NCBI GenBank assembly: GCA_009746045.1
Contig: RPFO01000132.1
Span: 889,090-953,089, forward strand
Direction: 5' to 3'
Source: Mesostigma viride
Lineage: Eukaryota > Streptophyta > Mesostigmatophyceae > Mesostigmatales > Mesostigmataceae
Length of the DNA: 64,000 nucleotides
The notes beneath the pieces are model-generated. The model did not search any database. It saw nothing but the letters and a program-made list of their open reading frames with translations, and was not told where the DNA came from. This document shows, in pieces, positions 31,083 to 41,908 of the stretch. The number at the start of each line of letters is the position of its first letter. Position 1 is the first letter of the stretch. The translations under genes were made by a program, and so were the position numbers.

Positions 31083-34064
31083 TATATATTGGTGGGGGTG
31101 GACAGGTTCAGCAGATATAGACTGATAGACGTTCTACCTGGTATGCAGGAGCACCACTTGTTGTTGGGTATGAAGGCCCTGATCCCAGGCTTTGGGGTGT
31201 GCAAGAGTGTGCAGGCAGACTTGCAGTTTGACTGTTTGCTCAAGCATCAGGACCAGCTGCCTTGTAAGCTGGTAGTAGTCCCCAGGGAGAGTCATGGGCA
31301 GCAAGGGGCTGTAGAGAGATCCATACGTGAGGTGAAGACAGTGGTGCTAGCAGCAGAGTCAGTGCCACTTGTGGCATCTGCCTTAGAGAGGGCAGCCTGG
31401 TGTAAGGGGATAGAAGAGCAGCTGAACCACAGGGTTAACTATTACTTTGATGGTGTGGCTGTCTCTCCCCTGGCCCTGCAGTATAGCTTGTTGCCTGAGA
31501 ACGTGGTGCAGGCCAGTCTTAGGAAGGCAGATAGGTTATTTGCCCAGCTGAGACGTAAGGACAAGAACTGGAATGTGCTGAGGCCTCAGGTGGGGCTGAA
31601 GGTCAGGATGTGGAAGGAACCATCTATTCCAGGCAAGCGGGGGAAGTGGCAGGATGGGGTTGTCACTCGTGTGGAAGAAGCTAACAGATCTTGCCTGGTG
31701 GCTTTGGAAAAGGATCCAAGGCACGTGTACAGGTTGTCCTGGGCTCATGTCAAGGAAAGAAGGCCACATGCAATCTGGCCTGCAGACGGGCCAGGCCCTC
31801 CCAGCTGGGTTGAGGAGCCAGGCCAGAGCCAGGCAGCAGCAGCTAACAATCCTCTGGTGGTGGATGATGGTCTGTCCCTGCTGGAAGATGACGAGCAGGA
31901 GGAGGCTGCTGAAGCAACTGTCACAAGGCCAGAGGGGACGGGGCAGCCACCTAAGGCCCGGGGGCCTCTCATGGCGGACGTCATCCGAGCACTCATGCGC
32001 AGCAAACATGATCCCAAGGTATCCAAGCTCACGGGGTGGGGGTCGTGCTGGGCAGCTACAATGGAGGTAGATACCAACTCACAGGTGTCTGTCATCAGGG
32101 AAGAGGATGCTGTAGGCTTACAGATGTCCCATCCCAGTTGCCTTGCTGTGTCTGATTTCTCAGGAAAGGTGTCCATGAAGATCCTTGGGGAAGTGAGTGT
32201 GCCTATCTTAGGGGTGCCCACCACGTTCTGTGTGGTAGAGGGCTATCAGGGGCCTGCCATTCTGGGTCAGAACTTCTTGTGCATGCCAGGGGTTACTTTG
32301 ACCTCTGATGAGTTGGCACTAGAAGGCAGGGGCAGCCTCCCCCTTGAAAGATATCACTATTCCCAGGGTCTTGCAGTGGCGGTGAAGGCTGTTAGGAGTC
32401 AGCCAGCTGAGGGTCCTCAAGGTCAGGAGCCCATAGCTGAGGACCTGTTGATAATCCCAACCACCTTTGATCCACGGCAGTTAGGGGTAAACAGGTACCA
32501 GATAGCTGCTCACAGTCCTATTCCCTGGCGCCAGCTAGTCGAGATGATGCAAAGCCCCAAGATGGCTAAGGCATGGACTCTTGGCTTTGTTGCTTCTGGG
32601 CATGAGTGGATAGTTTCCAACTGTGCAGAACCTGTGGATGAGCTGCCAGAAGTTCACCAGCTGCTCAGATTGATGTTTGTCCTCAAGCTCAAGGAGGTAG
32701 ATGGTGTCCAGGTGCCACATGTCAGACCAGTTGTAACCGAGTATCATGGCACTGGCCAGTTGTTAGATGAGGAGCTCTATACTCCAGGGATGCTGCATGA
32801 CACGTGGAGGATTCTGCTGTGTATATTTCTGTCTTTTCTGGTTAAGGGTGTGCCCTATAGCTCTGTGCTGATTGATTTCAAGAGGGCTTTTCTCAAGGGT
32901 GACCAAGATCAGGCTAGGCAGACTTGGAGAGATATCCCTCCTTTCTTTGTGACTGTACCTGCTGTATGGAGAGCAGAGATAAAGGCCAGGTACCTGAGAA
33001 TTCTGAAAGGGTTGGAAGGTCTCAGGTCCAGTCCCATTATCTGGAGAAAGAGCCTAGAGAAATTCTTGAAGAATACTTGTGGGTTTTCTGTGTCTCCAGT
33101 GGATCCCTGTTTGTTCCAAGGGTCCCACAATGGCCTTCCTGTCTTTGCCTCACTGCATGGTGATGACCTGCATCTCATAGGTCCACCAGACTGGGTTGAG
33201 GCTGTTTTGGCTAAGATCCAGAAGCGGTTTGAGCTGGGTAAGATACAGCACATGGTGGAGAATGAGCCTATGGTCTTCTGTGGCATGCAGGCTACGTTGT
33301 TCCAAGCCAAGGGCTCGTGGTTCATCAGGATGGAGGGTGGTAAGGACTACCCACAGCAGATTGTAGATGCATTGCAGGAGCCCATCACGCAGGCTAGGTG
33401 TGCTACCATCAGGGGCATGCTGGCATGGCTTGCAAGTATATGTGCCCCTGACTTGCTGGTTTTGAGTCGACTTACTGATTCCCAGCTGGTTGAGGTGGGT
33501 GCTGAGAGTGTGGTGCAGGCTGTCATGATGTCTCCCCCTCTTATACTGGGTCCTGTGGATTTGTACAAGCCCCTTGACATGGTTCTCTATGTGGACAGTT
33601 CTATGGATAATAGGAAGGTCACAGAGGTCAGGGGCAGGGCAGCAGCATTAGTTACCCTGGAGCAAGATCACACCTCACTTGTTACCTGGTACAGTCGGTT
33701 GCAGAACAGGGTTACACCCAGCAGTGATATTGCTGAGTGCAGGGCAATCTGTGAAGGGCTGCATACTGCTCTTTACTTGAGGGAGCTCTTCTACCAGCTA
33801 TGTCAAGTGGCTTCCTGTAGGTTGCAGCTGCACACACTGGTGAGGACTGATAGCATGGGCATGGTGCAATTTGTGCACAGGCAGCTGGCCAGGAGCAGGG
33901 ACCTTGACTACTTGTTGCTCAAGGAGATGTCCTACCTAGCTCACATTGAACATGTGCCTGGTGTGGACAACCCTGCAGATGCCCTCACCAAGCTGGAGGA
34001 GAAGGCGGAGAGGCAGTACCCCCTGCTCCGTGGGCTCATGGACCCCTTACACGGGCGGCCATAG
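31083..34064 (+). CDS. Copia-C pol: integrase, protease-like segment, RT, RNase H
   Basis: One frame of about 990 codons, entering mid-integrase with LYILVGVDRFSRYRLIDV. Integrase continues with SHGQQGAVERSI (catalytic Glu) and the C-terminal domain. A retropepsin-like segment follows: VDTNSQVSVI (Asp at 32070) and AILGQNFL (about 32258). RT has LIDFKRAFLKG, DPCLFQ and the catalytic HGDD (about 33155). RNase H has LYVDSSMDN, SDIAECRAI, RTDSMGMVQF and NPADALTK. The RT-RNase H part is related to Copia-A. In standard Copia the protease precedes integrase, so its place here is odd. No upstream start codon is intact because of the LINE insertions. Confidence 0.87.
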   Translation, partial: YILVGVDRFSRYRLIDVLPGMQEHHLLLGMKALIPGFGVCKSVQADLQFDCLLKHQDQLPCKLVVVPRESHGQQGAVERSIREVKTVVLAAESVPLVASALERAAWCKGIEEQLNHRVNYYFDGVAVSPLALQYSLLPENVVQASLRKADRLFAQLRRKDKNWNVLRPQVGLKVRMWKEPSIPGKRGKWQDGVVTRVEEANRSCLVALEKDPRHVYRLSWAHVKERRPHAIWPADGPGPPSWVEEPGQSQAAAANNPLVVDDGLSLLEDDEQEEAAEATVTRPEGTGQPPKARGPLMADVIRALMRSKHDPKVSKLTGWGSCWAATMEVDTNSQVSVIREEDAVGLQMSHPSCLAVSDFSGKVSMKILGEVSVPILGVPTTFCVVEGYQGPAILGQNFLCMPGVTLTSDELALEGRGSLPLERYHYSQGLAVAVKAVRSQPAEGPQGQEPIAEDLLIIPTTFDPRQLGVNRYQIAAHSPIPWRQLVEMMQSPKMAKAWTLGFVASGHEWIVSNCAEPVDELPEVHQLLRLMFVLKLKEVDGVQVPHVRPVVTEYHGTGQLLDEELYTPGMLHDTWRILLCIFLSFLVKGVPYSSVLIDFKRAFLKGDQDQARQTWRDIPPFFVTVPAVWRAEIKARYLRILKGLEGLRSSPIIWRKSLEKFLKNTCGFSVSPVDPCLFQGSHNGLPVFASLHGDDLHLIGPPDWVEAVLAKIQKRFELGKIQHMVENEPMVFCGMQATLFQAKGSWFIRMEGGKDYPQQIVDALQEPITQARCATIRGMLAWLASICAPDLLVLSRLTDSQLVEVGAESVVQAVMMSPPLILGPVDLYKPLDMVLYVDSSMDNRKVTEVRGRAAALVTLEQDHTSLVTWYSRLQNRVTPSSDIAECRAICEGLHTALYLRELFYQLCQVASCRLQLHTLVRTDSMGMVQFVHRQLARSRDLDYLLLKEMSYLAHIEHVPGVDNPADALTKLEEKAERQYPLLRGLMDPLHGRP

Positions 34065-34400
34065 AGACCAGGCCTTGCTTCAGCTTGGGTGCCCCAGTGG
34101 GCTGCTTGACCAAAGTACCAAGTGGTGACTGGTGCTTACTGGTTGACAGCCGGTCCTTCAGGGTTAGGTACACCCTCCTGGACAGGAGTTGGTGTGGAAT
34201 GTCACTCCTACCAGCTGAGAATCATGCCTGGCCCTCCCCATGGGGTTCAGAAGAGTCGCCAGGACTTAAGTCGACGCCTTTGGCCTCAAACAGTTAGGCC
34301 ATGCAAGGGCAACCCGAATGTTGGTTCTTACAGGTTGCTGTATATATGTTTTCTAGTGCTTGTTTCCAACCTGTTGCTAATAAAGAACCTGGTTGTGTGA

Positions 34401-36911
34401 CCATGTGGAACATGGTTGCCAGGGCCACATTCTGGGTTATATAATGCTTGAATAAAACATAATCATGTCATGTCATTCTCATGTTGTTCCATGGTTGTAA
34501 TGTTTCTCTTGTGTAAAGTTCCAGGTCACCTATAAACCTGGAGGTTGGGGTGGGGTTCAATTCCCCAGCAGAGCCACAGCCTGGCATGAGTGATTCCTGG
34601 GCTTAACACCCAGTGAAGACATGGGCTCCCCAATAAGGCAGTATTTGTATAGGTGCTACCTGAGTCTCTTTGAGCATAAAAGGGAAAGGCTGGCCAAGGC
34701 GGGCGCCATAAGAACGGGCGCCTGTGATAACTGTGAAAGATCAGGAACTCACAATAATACGTTCTTGGCATCCTTTAATCCCAGCCATTGGACTAGGTAA
34801 TGTGCCTTGACTTTAATCTAACACCAAGTTCCCAAGGAAAGGTTGGGAGCTGACCAAGGGGTCAGGGGATAACCTGGGGTGACCTCTGATTCACTGGCCA
34901 GTACACCTAGCCTGGTCCAAGGGCGTATATGTTGTTACCCAAAGGAGGCAGGACCCTGGGCCCTATCAGGTCTGATCAACCCAAGGGACCAAGCGGTCTG
35001 TGGCTGAGTGGGCACAAGCAAGGTTAGGCTTGTTTCAAGCTGGTCCAGCTCCAAAAGAAGAAAGGGTTGGAGTTAGCATTTTGGGCAACCAATATGCTAA
35101 GTGGATGCAGTTTGGAAAGACCTTTCCAACGCCGTGCTGACCGCCTGAAACAGACAAGGGACGAGAAAGATATCAAGTCCCGAAGTCCTAGCCATCCGTG
35201 GCCGACTAGGGTGCAGTCCTCTGGTATAGTGGACAGGACACGTGGCAGGCCGTGCCTGCACAGGCTTAGCCTGTCTATCACGTGACTGTGGTCCACGTAG
35301 ACCAGGAGGAGCAGCAGCCTGTGACTGGTAGGGTACTGGAGCTGGCACAGGGCTGCAAGGATACTAGGCCTTGCAGGCTTGTGACAGGTCCTGTACTTCC
35401 TAGGTTGCAGAGTCTAGGCAAATCCAGTACGTCCTGGCTCTGCACTGATGCCAGTGGACGTTGTGGATTTACTTGCACGCCTGCACGTGCCTCGTCATGC
35501 CGATGGGAACGAGGAACAACGCAAAGGATATAGCTTGGTCATGGGGGATGACCAGCTATCTCGGAAAGCACGAACCGTGGGTGCCACCTTGGTCGTGGAA
35601 GTGCCCATTGTGGTCGTGGCCTGGTGAACAGATTTAAGGTTGCTGCCTTGCAACATTGGCTAAGACGCGCTGTGAAAGACCAAGAGCTCACATACGTTGG
35701 GAGCTCTTTCTAACTGAATGCTATCGCTCTTGTTCTTCCCTCGGTAGAAAAAACGTAGGTAGGTGGAAATGGTTGATGTAATACTGAAAGAGTCAGTACA
35801 CGGAAACTCGTCCCATGCTTTGATAAGTCTGTTCAGAGGTCAAACCTCCGATTACCAATGTAACAGAATAAAATGGTGGCCTCTGCACTAAATGTACAGA
35901 TCTTTTACCTCCTGTCATTAAAGACAGAACGGACTTATCAAACCCCAAGAGACAGGGGAGATTCCGAGCACTCTCCAGGAATCGTAGAGGGTGGTCGTTT
36001 CCCGTCAAGAGGCCTCTCCTACAGTCCTACGAGACGGTACTTACGCGATAGAGAGCGGTGGTCCCCTTTTGGTCGGGCGTCTCTCTGCTTGTTCATACAG
36101 ACACAAGACTTCCTGTCTATCGGATATGGCTGTCCAATAACAGGGCTTGAAGTGAGCATGTTTGGTTATTAGAAATAACTTCACAGTATCAGGGGTATCC
36201 GCCTGATGGCTATGGTGACAAACAGGCAAAGCTTATGTCCCCGCCGACACAGAGGAGTCCAACGCAATCCTACAGGTCTCAGCCAATCAGAACACAGACG
36301 AACCGGTTAGGTTCTCTCCCTGTATGCTTTACACCCCTAACTTACGAAAGATACTAACTGACATCAGTCAGATTACACATAGATTCCAAGGTACTAAGTG
36401 TCCCGTACCGTCCAGGGCCCAACACAAAGGACCATCAAAAGGCGCGGACCAGGATAAGCCCAGCCCACTTGAGATCTTTCATGACCTCGATCATGGGCAA
36501 AAACAGGATCTTTACCCACGTCATGCCCAATGACAACCCATTAGAAGTCCAGTGGCTTCCGTGGTCTAGCAAGGCTCCGTTTTAGCCACTGACATCTTGA
36601 TACCCTAGGCTTAGCAGGGATTAACTACTGGTTATATTTGGAATAAACGTATGTACACCTATTTATCTGGAAAAAGGACCATCAAAAGGGCACTCCGCAT
36701 TTAAGTCCCAAAAAGTCAAGTCAGGCCAGGAATCATAACACTTTGGCCGTACAAAGGACTCAGCCATAAACACTGAACGCTGAACTACAAGTTAGCGTCC
36801 ACTTGGATGTAACAGTATACACACTGTCAGAAAATACTGTTACACCGGGCAAAATAGTGTGACGGACCGATTTGCCTCAGGCGGCAAAAGGTTCCGGCAC
36901 TATTTATTAAC
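34401..36911. other. Long stretch with no gene recognised
   Basis: No convincing coding frame, RNA gene or LTR. Some short frames on both strands look like chance. Compact hairpins occur, for example GGCGCC...GGGCGCC near 34702-34722. A GGGGTTCAATTCCCC motif near 34556 resembles a tRNA T-arm but has no matching acceptor stem. This may be old retroelement leader or 3' sequence. Confidence 0.4.
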
Positions 36912-37762
36912 CTAACTAGGGCTTAAGTGGCCGACGTAGATGGCCACCCCCTTCCAGTACACTGGCTTCCCCGCCGCGGTCTGCCGGAGCTGGAGGTAGG
37001 TCGGCCACAGCTCCCGTCGCCGTTGTTGCTGCGCCGGGGTCAAGTCGTCGTCCAGCAGGGTGTAGAGAGTCTTCTCGAGCCGCTTGCGGCGTCTGAGGAA
37101 CGAAATCTTGTCCGCCGGGTTCTTAAAGATGAGAAGAAGCGGGGGCACCCCTGCCTTACCCCGCGAGCGGGGAAGGCGGTGGGCGACCAGCTTGATCTCA
37201 CTGACCAAGAAGGCCCATCCATGCGACCAAGGATTTCTCTCTCAAACGCCTGTGCAAGCTTTTCGGAATTCTCACCTTCCATCAGGTCGAAGTTCTTGAC
37301 GACGACGTTAAGGTTGCGCTTGGCGAGCTCGGCCTCCTCGCGGAGGTTGAGCGTCTGCTGCTGAAGCTGTGCTGCGACGGCGGAGGTGGTGGAGGTGGTG
37401 TGTTGCTTGAGCATGTCCGCCCAGGTCTGGGTGGGAGGAGCTGTCCGGAGGAGCATCGCAAGCCGGGCCAGCGGGCGCTGGCTTAATTTGCGGCAATGTC
37501 CTTGACCGCATGGGCGGTGAGGCCTGCATGCGGTGTTTTGCAAGCACTCAATGGCGATGGCGTTGTCCTTGAGGCGCTGGTCGATGTCGTGGGGCTGGGC
37601 GGTGATGGCGTCGGAGGTGGGGGTGGTGGCGGTGACCAGTGGAGGCGCCGCGGGTGGAGGTGGCGGTGGAGAATTAATGGTGGAGAGGAGGGGGAGCTCG
37701 GCAGCCAGCGTGCCGCCCATGTGGCTTCCACATCTAGCTGCAGCGAGGGGGGCCACGTACAT
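36912..37762 (-). pseudogene. LINE ORF1-like RNA-binding protein, frameshifted
   Basis: The minus-strand reading gives a Pro-rich start and a coiled-coil-like stretch (LNLREEAELAKRNL). An RRM-like start, NVVVKNFDLMEGENSEKLAQ, follows. After one frameshift near 37205 comes SEIKLVAHRLPRSRGKAG, PPLLLIFKNPADKISFLRRR, DDLTPAQQQRRRELWPTYLQ and a short end GVAIYVGHLSP. This pattern is typical of LINE ORF1-type proteins that coat their RNA. The assignment rests on motif pattern, not on a search. Confidence 0.55.
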
Positions 37763-37775
37763 GCTGCTTCAGGGC

Positions 37776-37797
37776 CTCCTTAACTCGAGTTAAGGAG
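37776..37797. repeat. Perfect 22-bp palindrome
   Basis: CTCCTTAA-CTCGAG-TTAAGGAG is a perfect inverted repeat without a spacer. No role is evident. Confidence 0.9.
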
Positions 37798-37799
37798 TG

Positions 37800-38640
37800 A
37801 GTGGATGGAGGATTCGGTCAAGGTGGTGGTGATGGGCTGGGGGGGCCAGAGCTCCTCGATGATCGAGCGTCCAAGGAGGGAGAAGAGGGCGAATATGTTT
37901 GCAGTCGGGGGCGGGGGGCGGTGAGGATGGAGTCGAATGGGCGCCTCTGAAAGAAAGTATTGTCGAGGCGACCCTGGTGGAAGAGCGCTGCTTGCACAGT
38001 TCAAGAAGCGAGGTGTGCGATCCCCAGAAGACGTAGCTCAGGAGCTTGCCCTGGTTGAGCTTGTAAAAAAAGCCGGGCTGGCTGGCCGGCATCAAAAGTC
38101 GAACTCCTCCCAGTTCGGCGCGGCAGGGCGACTGCGCTTGGGCTCAGGCGACGCTGCGGGCGAGGCAAGCCCGGCCGGGGCTGGGCGATCACTAGGGCTT
38201 GGCTAGTGGCGCCGCGCTGCCTTGTGGGCTGGTCAGGGCGAAGCTGCAGCCGGAGCTGCAGACGTATTTTCAGGGCTGAGCGCAGCCGCCATGCACTTCT
38301 GACTGCGTTGCGCGGAGGATCGAGCGTTTGCTCGCCATATATTGCGTTATAGCCTCAGAAAATTATATCAGCGCGTGCGTCTCAGAAAGACGAAGCGATT
38401 GTGATATTCACAGCCGAATTTGGTGCCCAAACAAATTAAAGTTATGAGCTCCGCCGTCAGCCATGGCTACCTCGTGGCTCGTGGCTCTCTGCATGTGTGT
38501 ACATTCATCATATGATGCAGGAATGTAAAGCACTGTACACATGCTCTGCTTGTTTCCCATGAGACCGCAGGTTAAATTAAATGCGCTACATGCAGCTGCT
38601 AAGCCGGTGTTTACTATAAATAACGATTTTTTATATGCAC
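37800..38640. other. No gene seen
   Basis: GC-rich at first, then AT-rich. Short frames in both directions show no recognisable motif. It may be LINE 5' leader upstream (minus strand) of the ORF1-like frame. Confidence 0.4.
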
Positions 38641-38679
38641 CATTAAAATTAATTAATTTAATTATTTTATTATGTAAAC

Positions 38680-38900
38680 ACTTGCTCCTGTTGGGGAGTC
38701 ACGGAGTATTAATCCCAATCTTTATTGAGTGCATGACACTTACTGTAATTAATAATTAATTAATTAATTAATTAATTAATTAATTAATTAATTAATTAAT
38801 TAATTAATTAGACTCGTGCTCCCGTTGGGGAGTCACGGAGCATTAACCCCGATGGATGGATGGATGGGTGTGCACAAACAGTCCTACCGGTCTAATCTAT
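38680..38900 (-). repeat. LINE 3' tails ending in (TTAA)n
   Basis: Two related tails, each with GTTGGGGAGTCACGGAG, lie in tandem at about 38692 and 38826. They are followed on the minus strand by a tetranucleotide run of TTAA at 38749-38811. The same tail and run occur at 52224-52300, so this is the 3' end signature of one LINE family. Confidence 0.75.
38749..38811. repeat. (TTAA)n microsatellite
   Basis: About 15 uninterrupted tetranucleotides, forming the 3' tail of a LINE copy. Confidence 0.95.
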
Positions 38901-38943
38901 CTACAACAGCTATCTACAAACATCTATCAACAACAACTCTAGC

Positions 38944-39770
38944 CTAGGGGACCTGTCTGGCATGCTTCCCGTATGTTTGCACACGCGGGCGCTTCCCCAC
39001 GGGGGGGGGCTCGTGGTCCTCTATGACCTGGGCCCACTTGGCCTTGTCCATCATCTTTTTCCAAATCACGGAGAGGCCTAGGCCCCCCATGTCCTCTACT
39101 AGCTGTTCTTTGAAGGTGCGGGCCTTGCGGCTTCTAGCATCACGGGGCCCGGCCCACGTCAGGAGGTGCCGGCCAGGCTGACCTTGGCGCAGTCCCGCGG
39201 GGGGGCCACGGGAGGTGTCTACCTGGTTGGTGCGAGCTAGGTGCCCTACTAGCTGCAGGCGCCGCTGCTGAATGGTGCTGGTGATATATGGCATGCCACG
39301 GTACAGGTCCTCGTTGCGGACATGAGCAGCATATCCTACTCGGAAAATGGATCGCAGCATGTTGGTGACCGCGCCGTCCAGCTTGCGGGCCAGGTCGGCG
39401 GTGAGGGTCCACGTCTCGGCCCCATACGTAAGAACAGACAGGACGAGGACCTTAAACACGGGTCCTGTTTCTCGATCTTGCCCAGCTAGGGGCTTGCGCC
39501 ACAGGGCCCGATATTGGCGTAAAGCGTGCCAGGCGAGGGAGATGCGGTGCCAGGTCCACATCAGCCTCGCAGCTGGGAAGCAGGCTGCCCAGCAACTTGA
39601 CGCGGTCCCAATACAGGACTCGAGGGCCGTCAATGAGAAAGAGGGCTGGCGGTGGGTGGGTGAGCCCATGCAATCGCGAGGGCCTCAGTCTTCTTGCATG
39701 CTGACCTCAAGCCCCACTGCGCGGGCCTCGATAGCCAGACAGTCAAGCCACGTCTGCATGCACGTGCCCA
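38944..39770 (-). pseudogene. LINE reverse transcriptase C-terminal region
   Basis: This encodes the region after the RT palm: VLVLSVLTYGAETWTLT, RSIFRVGYAAHVRNEDLY, RRLQLVGHLAR, FKEQLVEDMGGLGLSVIWKK, then a stop at 38944. These are standard features of non-LTR RT C-termini. Upstream frames (RVLYWDRVKLLGSLLPS) are shifted. It is a 5'-truncated, decayed LINE. Confidence 0.75.
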
Positions 39771-39788
39771 GTGTCCTAAATATATATT

Positions 39789-40810
39789 CATTGAGAATGA
39801 TCGATAGAGTACGGAGGTGAGATGGGCATGCAACATATTAAGGAATAACCCGATAACTGGGAGAATAACCCTGATCGAAGACCCTGATCGAAGAAATTAA
39901 TAGTAATCTGACACGGACATCCAAGGATCACGCCAGCTGCACAAGGTGCAATTACTAACTATACATCACAAAACTACACGCAGCAATTACAGCGCTGCCG
40001 GCCCACCATGCAGGCCTGGAAGGGATCTAGACCGCATGGGTCGCGACAAAGTCGGCCCGGGTGCGGCCGAATAACACATCAGCCACGGTGCGAGTGAGGG
40101 CGAGTGACAGGCGCTGCCGCAAATACGAGGACCACGTGCGGGCCGACCACGGGGCGGTCTGACCCTCGAGGTCGGAGGCGGTCTTCACGGCGCTGGCAGC
40201 ACTCATGGAAAAACTCCGCTGTCTTGGGGCCCATGGATGGCCCCGAACTCCTCATGGACAAAGGGGATGACCCGGTGGGGCCCCACATTGCCGTAGGAGG
40301 CAAACTTGTCGCGCTCAGCCACAGCGGCAGCAGCGCCGGCATCCACAGCCGCCCGGAGGATGCGGCGACCGGAGAGCGGCCGAGCCACGGAGACATCGAT
40401 GAGCAGGTGGCAACCCTGCCCATCGTAGTCAAGCACGGTAATGTCGGGGCGGTGGTTGGGTGAGTAGAGGGCGGCCCCATCCGCGTCCTCGCACTTGATG
40501 GTGGAGTGGGGAAAGACCGACCGAACCATGGCACACACCACCCGGAGGAGAGCGGTATGGAGATATACTGTAGTGGATGGATGGATGGATGGACAAACAA
40601 TCCGGCCGAGGGACATGCCACGTAGCGGGTAGTGCCTAGTTTTAGCGGTCAAGCCGGGCGTGAACTCTTCCCGCACGTTGCCGGCGACGCGCCTCTTCCT
40701 CACTAGCTGGGGGGGCCGGGGCCGATCGTTGTCCTCTACCACCTGCATGGGCCCAGATTGCCTTGGTCTGCATCTTTTTCCACATCACAGAGAGGCCAGA
40801 TCGAGCCGGC
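39789..40810 (-). pseudogene. LINE family 2 C-terminal endonuclease region
   Basis: On the minus strand it encodes PDITVLDYDGQGCHLLIDVS, then RRILRAAVDAGAAAAVAERD and HRVIPFVHEEFGA, with shifts. The spacing PD...D...K suggests a PD-(D/E)XK restriction-like endonuclease. The 3' tail ends TCTCAATGA at 39789, next to ATATATATTTAGG. At 40810 it is cut by the Gypsy-3 insertion and continues at 51550. Confidence 0.7.
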
Positions 40811-41382
40811 TGTTACGTCGCGTAACAATTCGTTGTAGTTACGGACGTAAATTAGGTCCTTTGCCTCGGTTGTCCCTAGGTTTACGTTTAGGCTCCTACC
40901 GGGACATTATTGTCCTCGTAATAGTACTGTGGTACATTGGGTGCCGTTGGGCGCCGTGCCGCGTACTTTACTAGTGGTCCTGATCCTGTGGTAGAATGTA
41001 GTGGACCAGCGTGCATCAGTAGATTTAGTGGACCAGCGTGCACCTGTAGGCGAGGGCCATGTCGGCCCGAGCGTGTTGGACCGTTGGTGACCATTTATGC
41101 GCGTTCTACCCCTTGTGTGCGCACTCGGCGTGTGTTAAATGAATTAACACATCTTAGCTTGGGTCACGGCAGTGTAGTTGTGTTTCCTTCCTCTTTTCCT
41201 GGAGTAAACGGGTTTGATTAAATGGCCTATGGCATATTACAGTAGTACATATGTAAATGCATTGAGATCTGGTTCGTCTCGGTCGTCTTTCGCTAGGGGT
41301 GCAAATAGAAGTGGCCTTACTAGTCTAGGTAGTATCAGGACAGGTAGAGGTAGAGGTGGCGGCCGAGGCTTGCGGCGTAACA
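40811..41382 (+). repeat. 5' LTR of Gypsy-3
   Basis: A 572-bp LTR with 7-bp inverted ends. A frame starting MAYYSSTYVN (about 41228) opens inside it and runs past the LTR end to 41537. It may be a chance or leader ORF. Confidence 0.93.
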
Positions 41383-41383
41383 A

Positions 41384-41401
41384 TGGACTCGGAGGTAGTT
41401 T
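41384..41401 (+). promoter_or_regulatory. Primer-binding site of Gypsy-3
   Basis: TGGACTCGGAGGTAG starts one base after the LTR. The TGG matches the CCA end of a tRNA; which tRNA cannot be told here. Confidence 0.65.
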
Positions 41402-41908
41402 AGATAGAGAGCGAGACGACGATCCTTTGCAACATACGTCATTGAATCAACCCTTCCGCGGCTGGGAAAAAGAAGACGACACCTACTTGACAGGTAATGG
41501 GCGGGTCGCCGTCAAGCTAGGGGATAGTGCTGCCTGATTCAGGACACGCCCTGCCTAGAAGTTAGACCTGCTCGAAGCGGAAAATCCTTTCGTAGATAGC
41601 TCCTTTTCCTCGTCTTGTTTCCTTAGAAAGATGGTTTACTGCCGTAGACAGTTGCTGGTTTTGGTTCGACGATAGAGAGACGGCTAGCGTCTCGTAGATT
41701 ACCCTTTTTCTGCATCGTGCCTGCTTCGTATTTAGACGACCCTTCGCCGGACGCAGAATTCTTGAAACCGGATACTTACGACCACCTGGCGCTGGAAACA
41801 TCGTCCCTACGTGCGTCGTCAATCTGGTTCGGTTTCAGACACCCGAGATAAGTCGCCTTCTCCTCGTTCTCCTCATTTGACTGCTCAAGACCTACCAGGT
41901 GCGTTACC
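41402..41908 (+). other. Gypsy-3 leader
   Basis: This is the untranslated region between primer-binding site and first ORF. No further feature is recognised. Confidence 0.5.

Larger units (their letters stand above)
29400..34400 (+). mobile_element. Copia-type element (Copia-C), interrupted by LINE insertions
   Basis: Pol domains run on the plus strand in the order integrase zinc module, [LINE insertions 29801-31082], integrase core, protease-like segment, RT and RNase H. The pol stop is at 34062-34064. Downstream are AATAAA signals at about 34378 and 34453. No LTR pair was found, so both ends are uncertain. Confidence 0.75.

Noticed and set aside
34540..34580. tRNA-like B box (GGGGTTCAATTCCCC)
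   Set aside because: No matching acceptor stem, D-arm or anticodon arm at the right distance.
38749..38811. (TTAA)n as a piggyBac target hot spot
   Set aside because: It is the 3' tail of a LINE copy, and the same tail is seen at 52224-52244. No TTAA-flanked insertion is there.
41228..41537. ORF starting in the Gypsy-3 LTR as an extra gene
   Set aside because: It begins inside the LTR and ends in the leader, has no recognised motif, and the 3' LTR copy ends differently.
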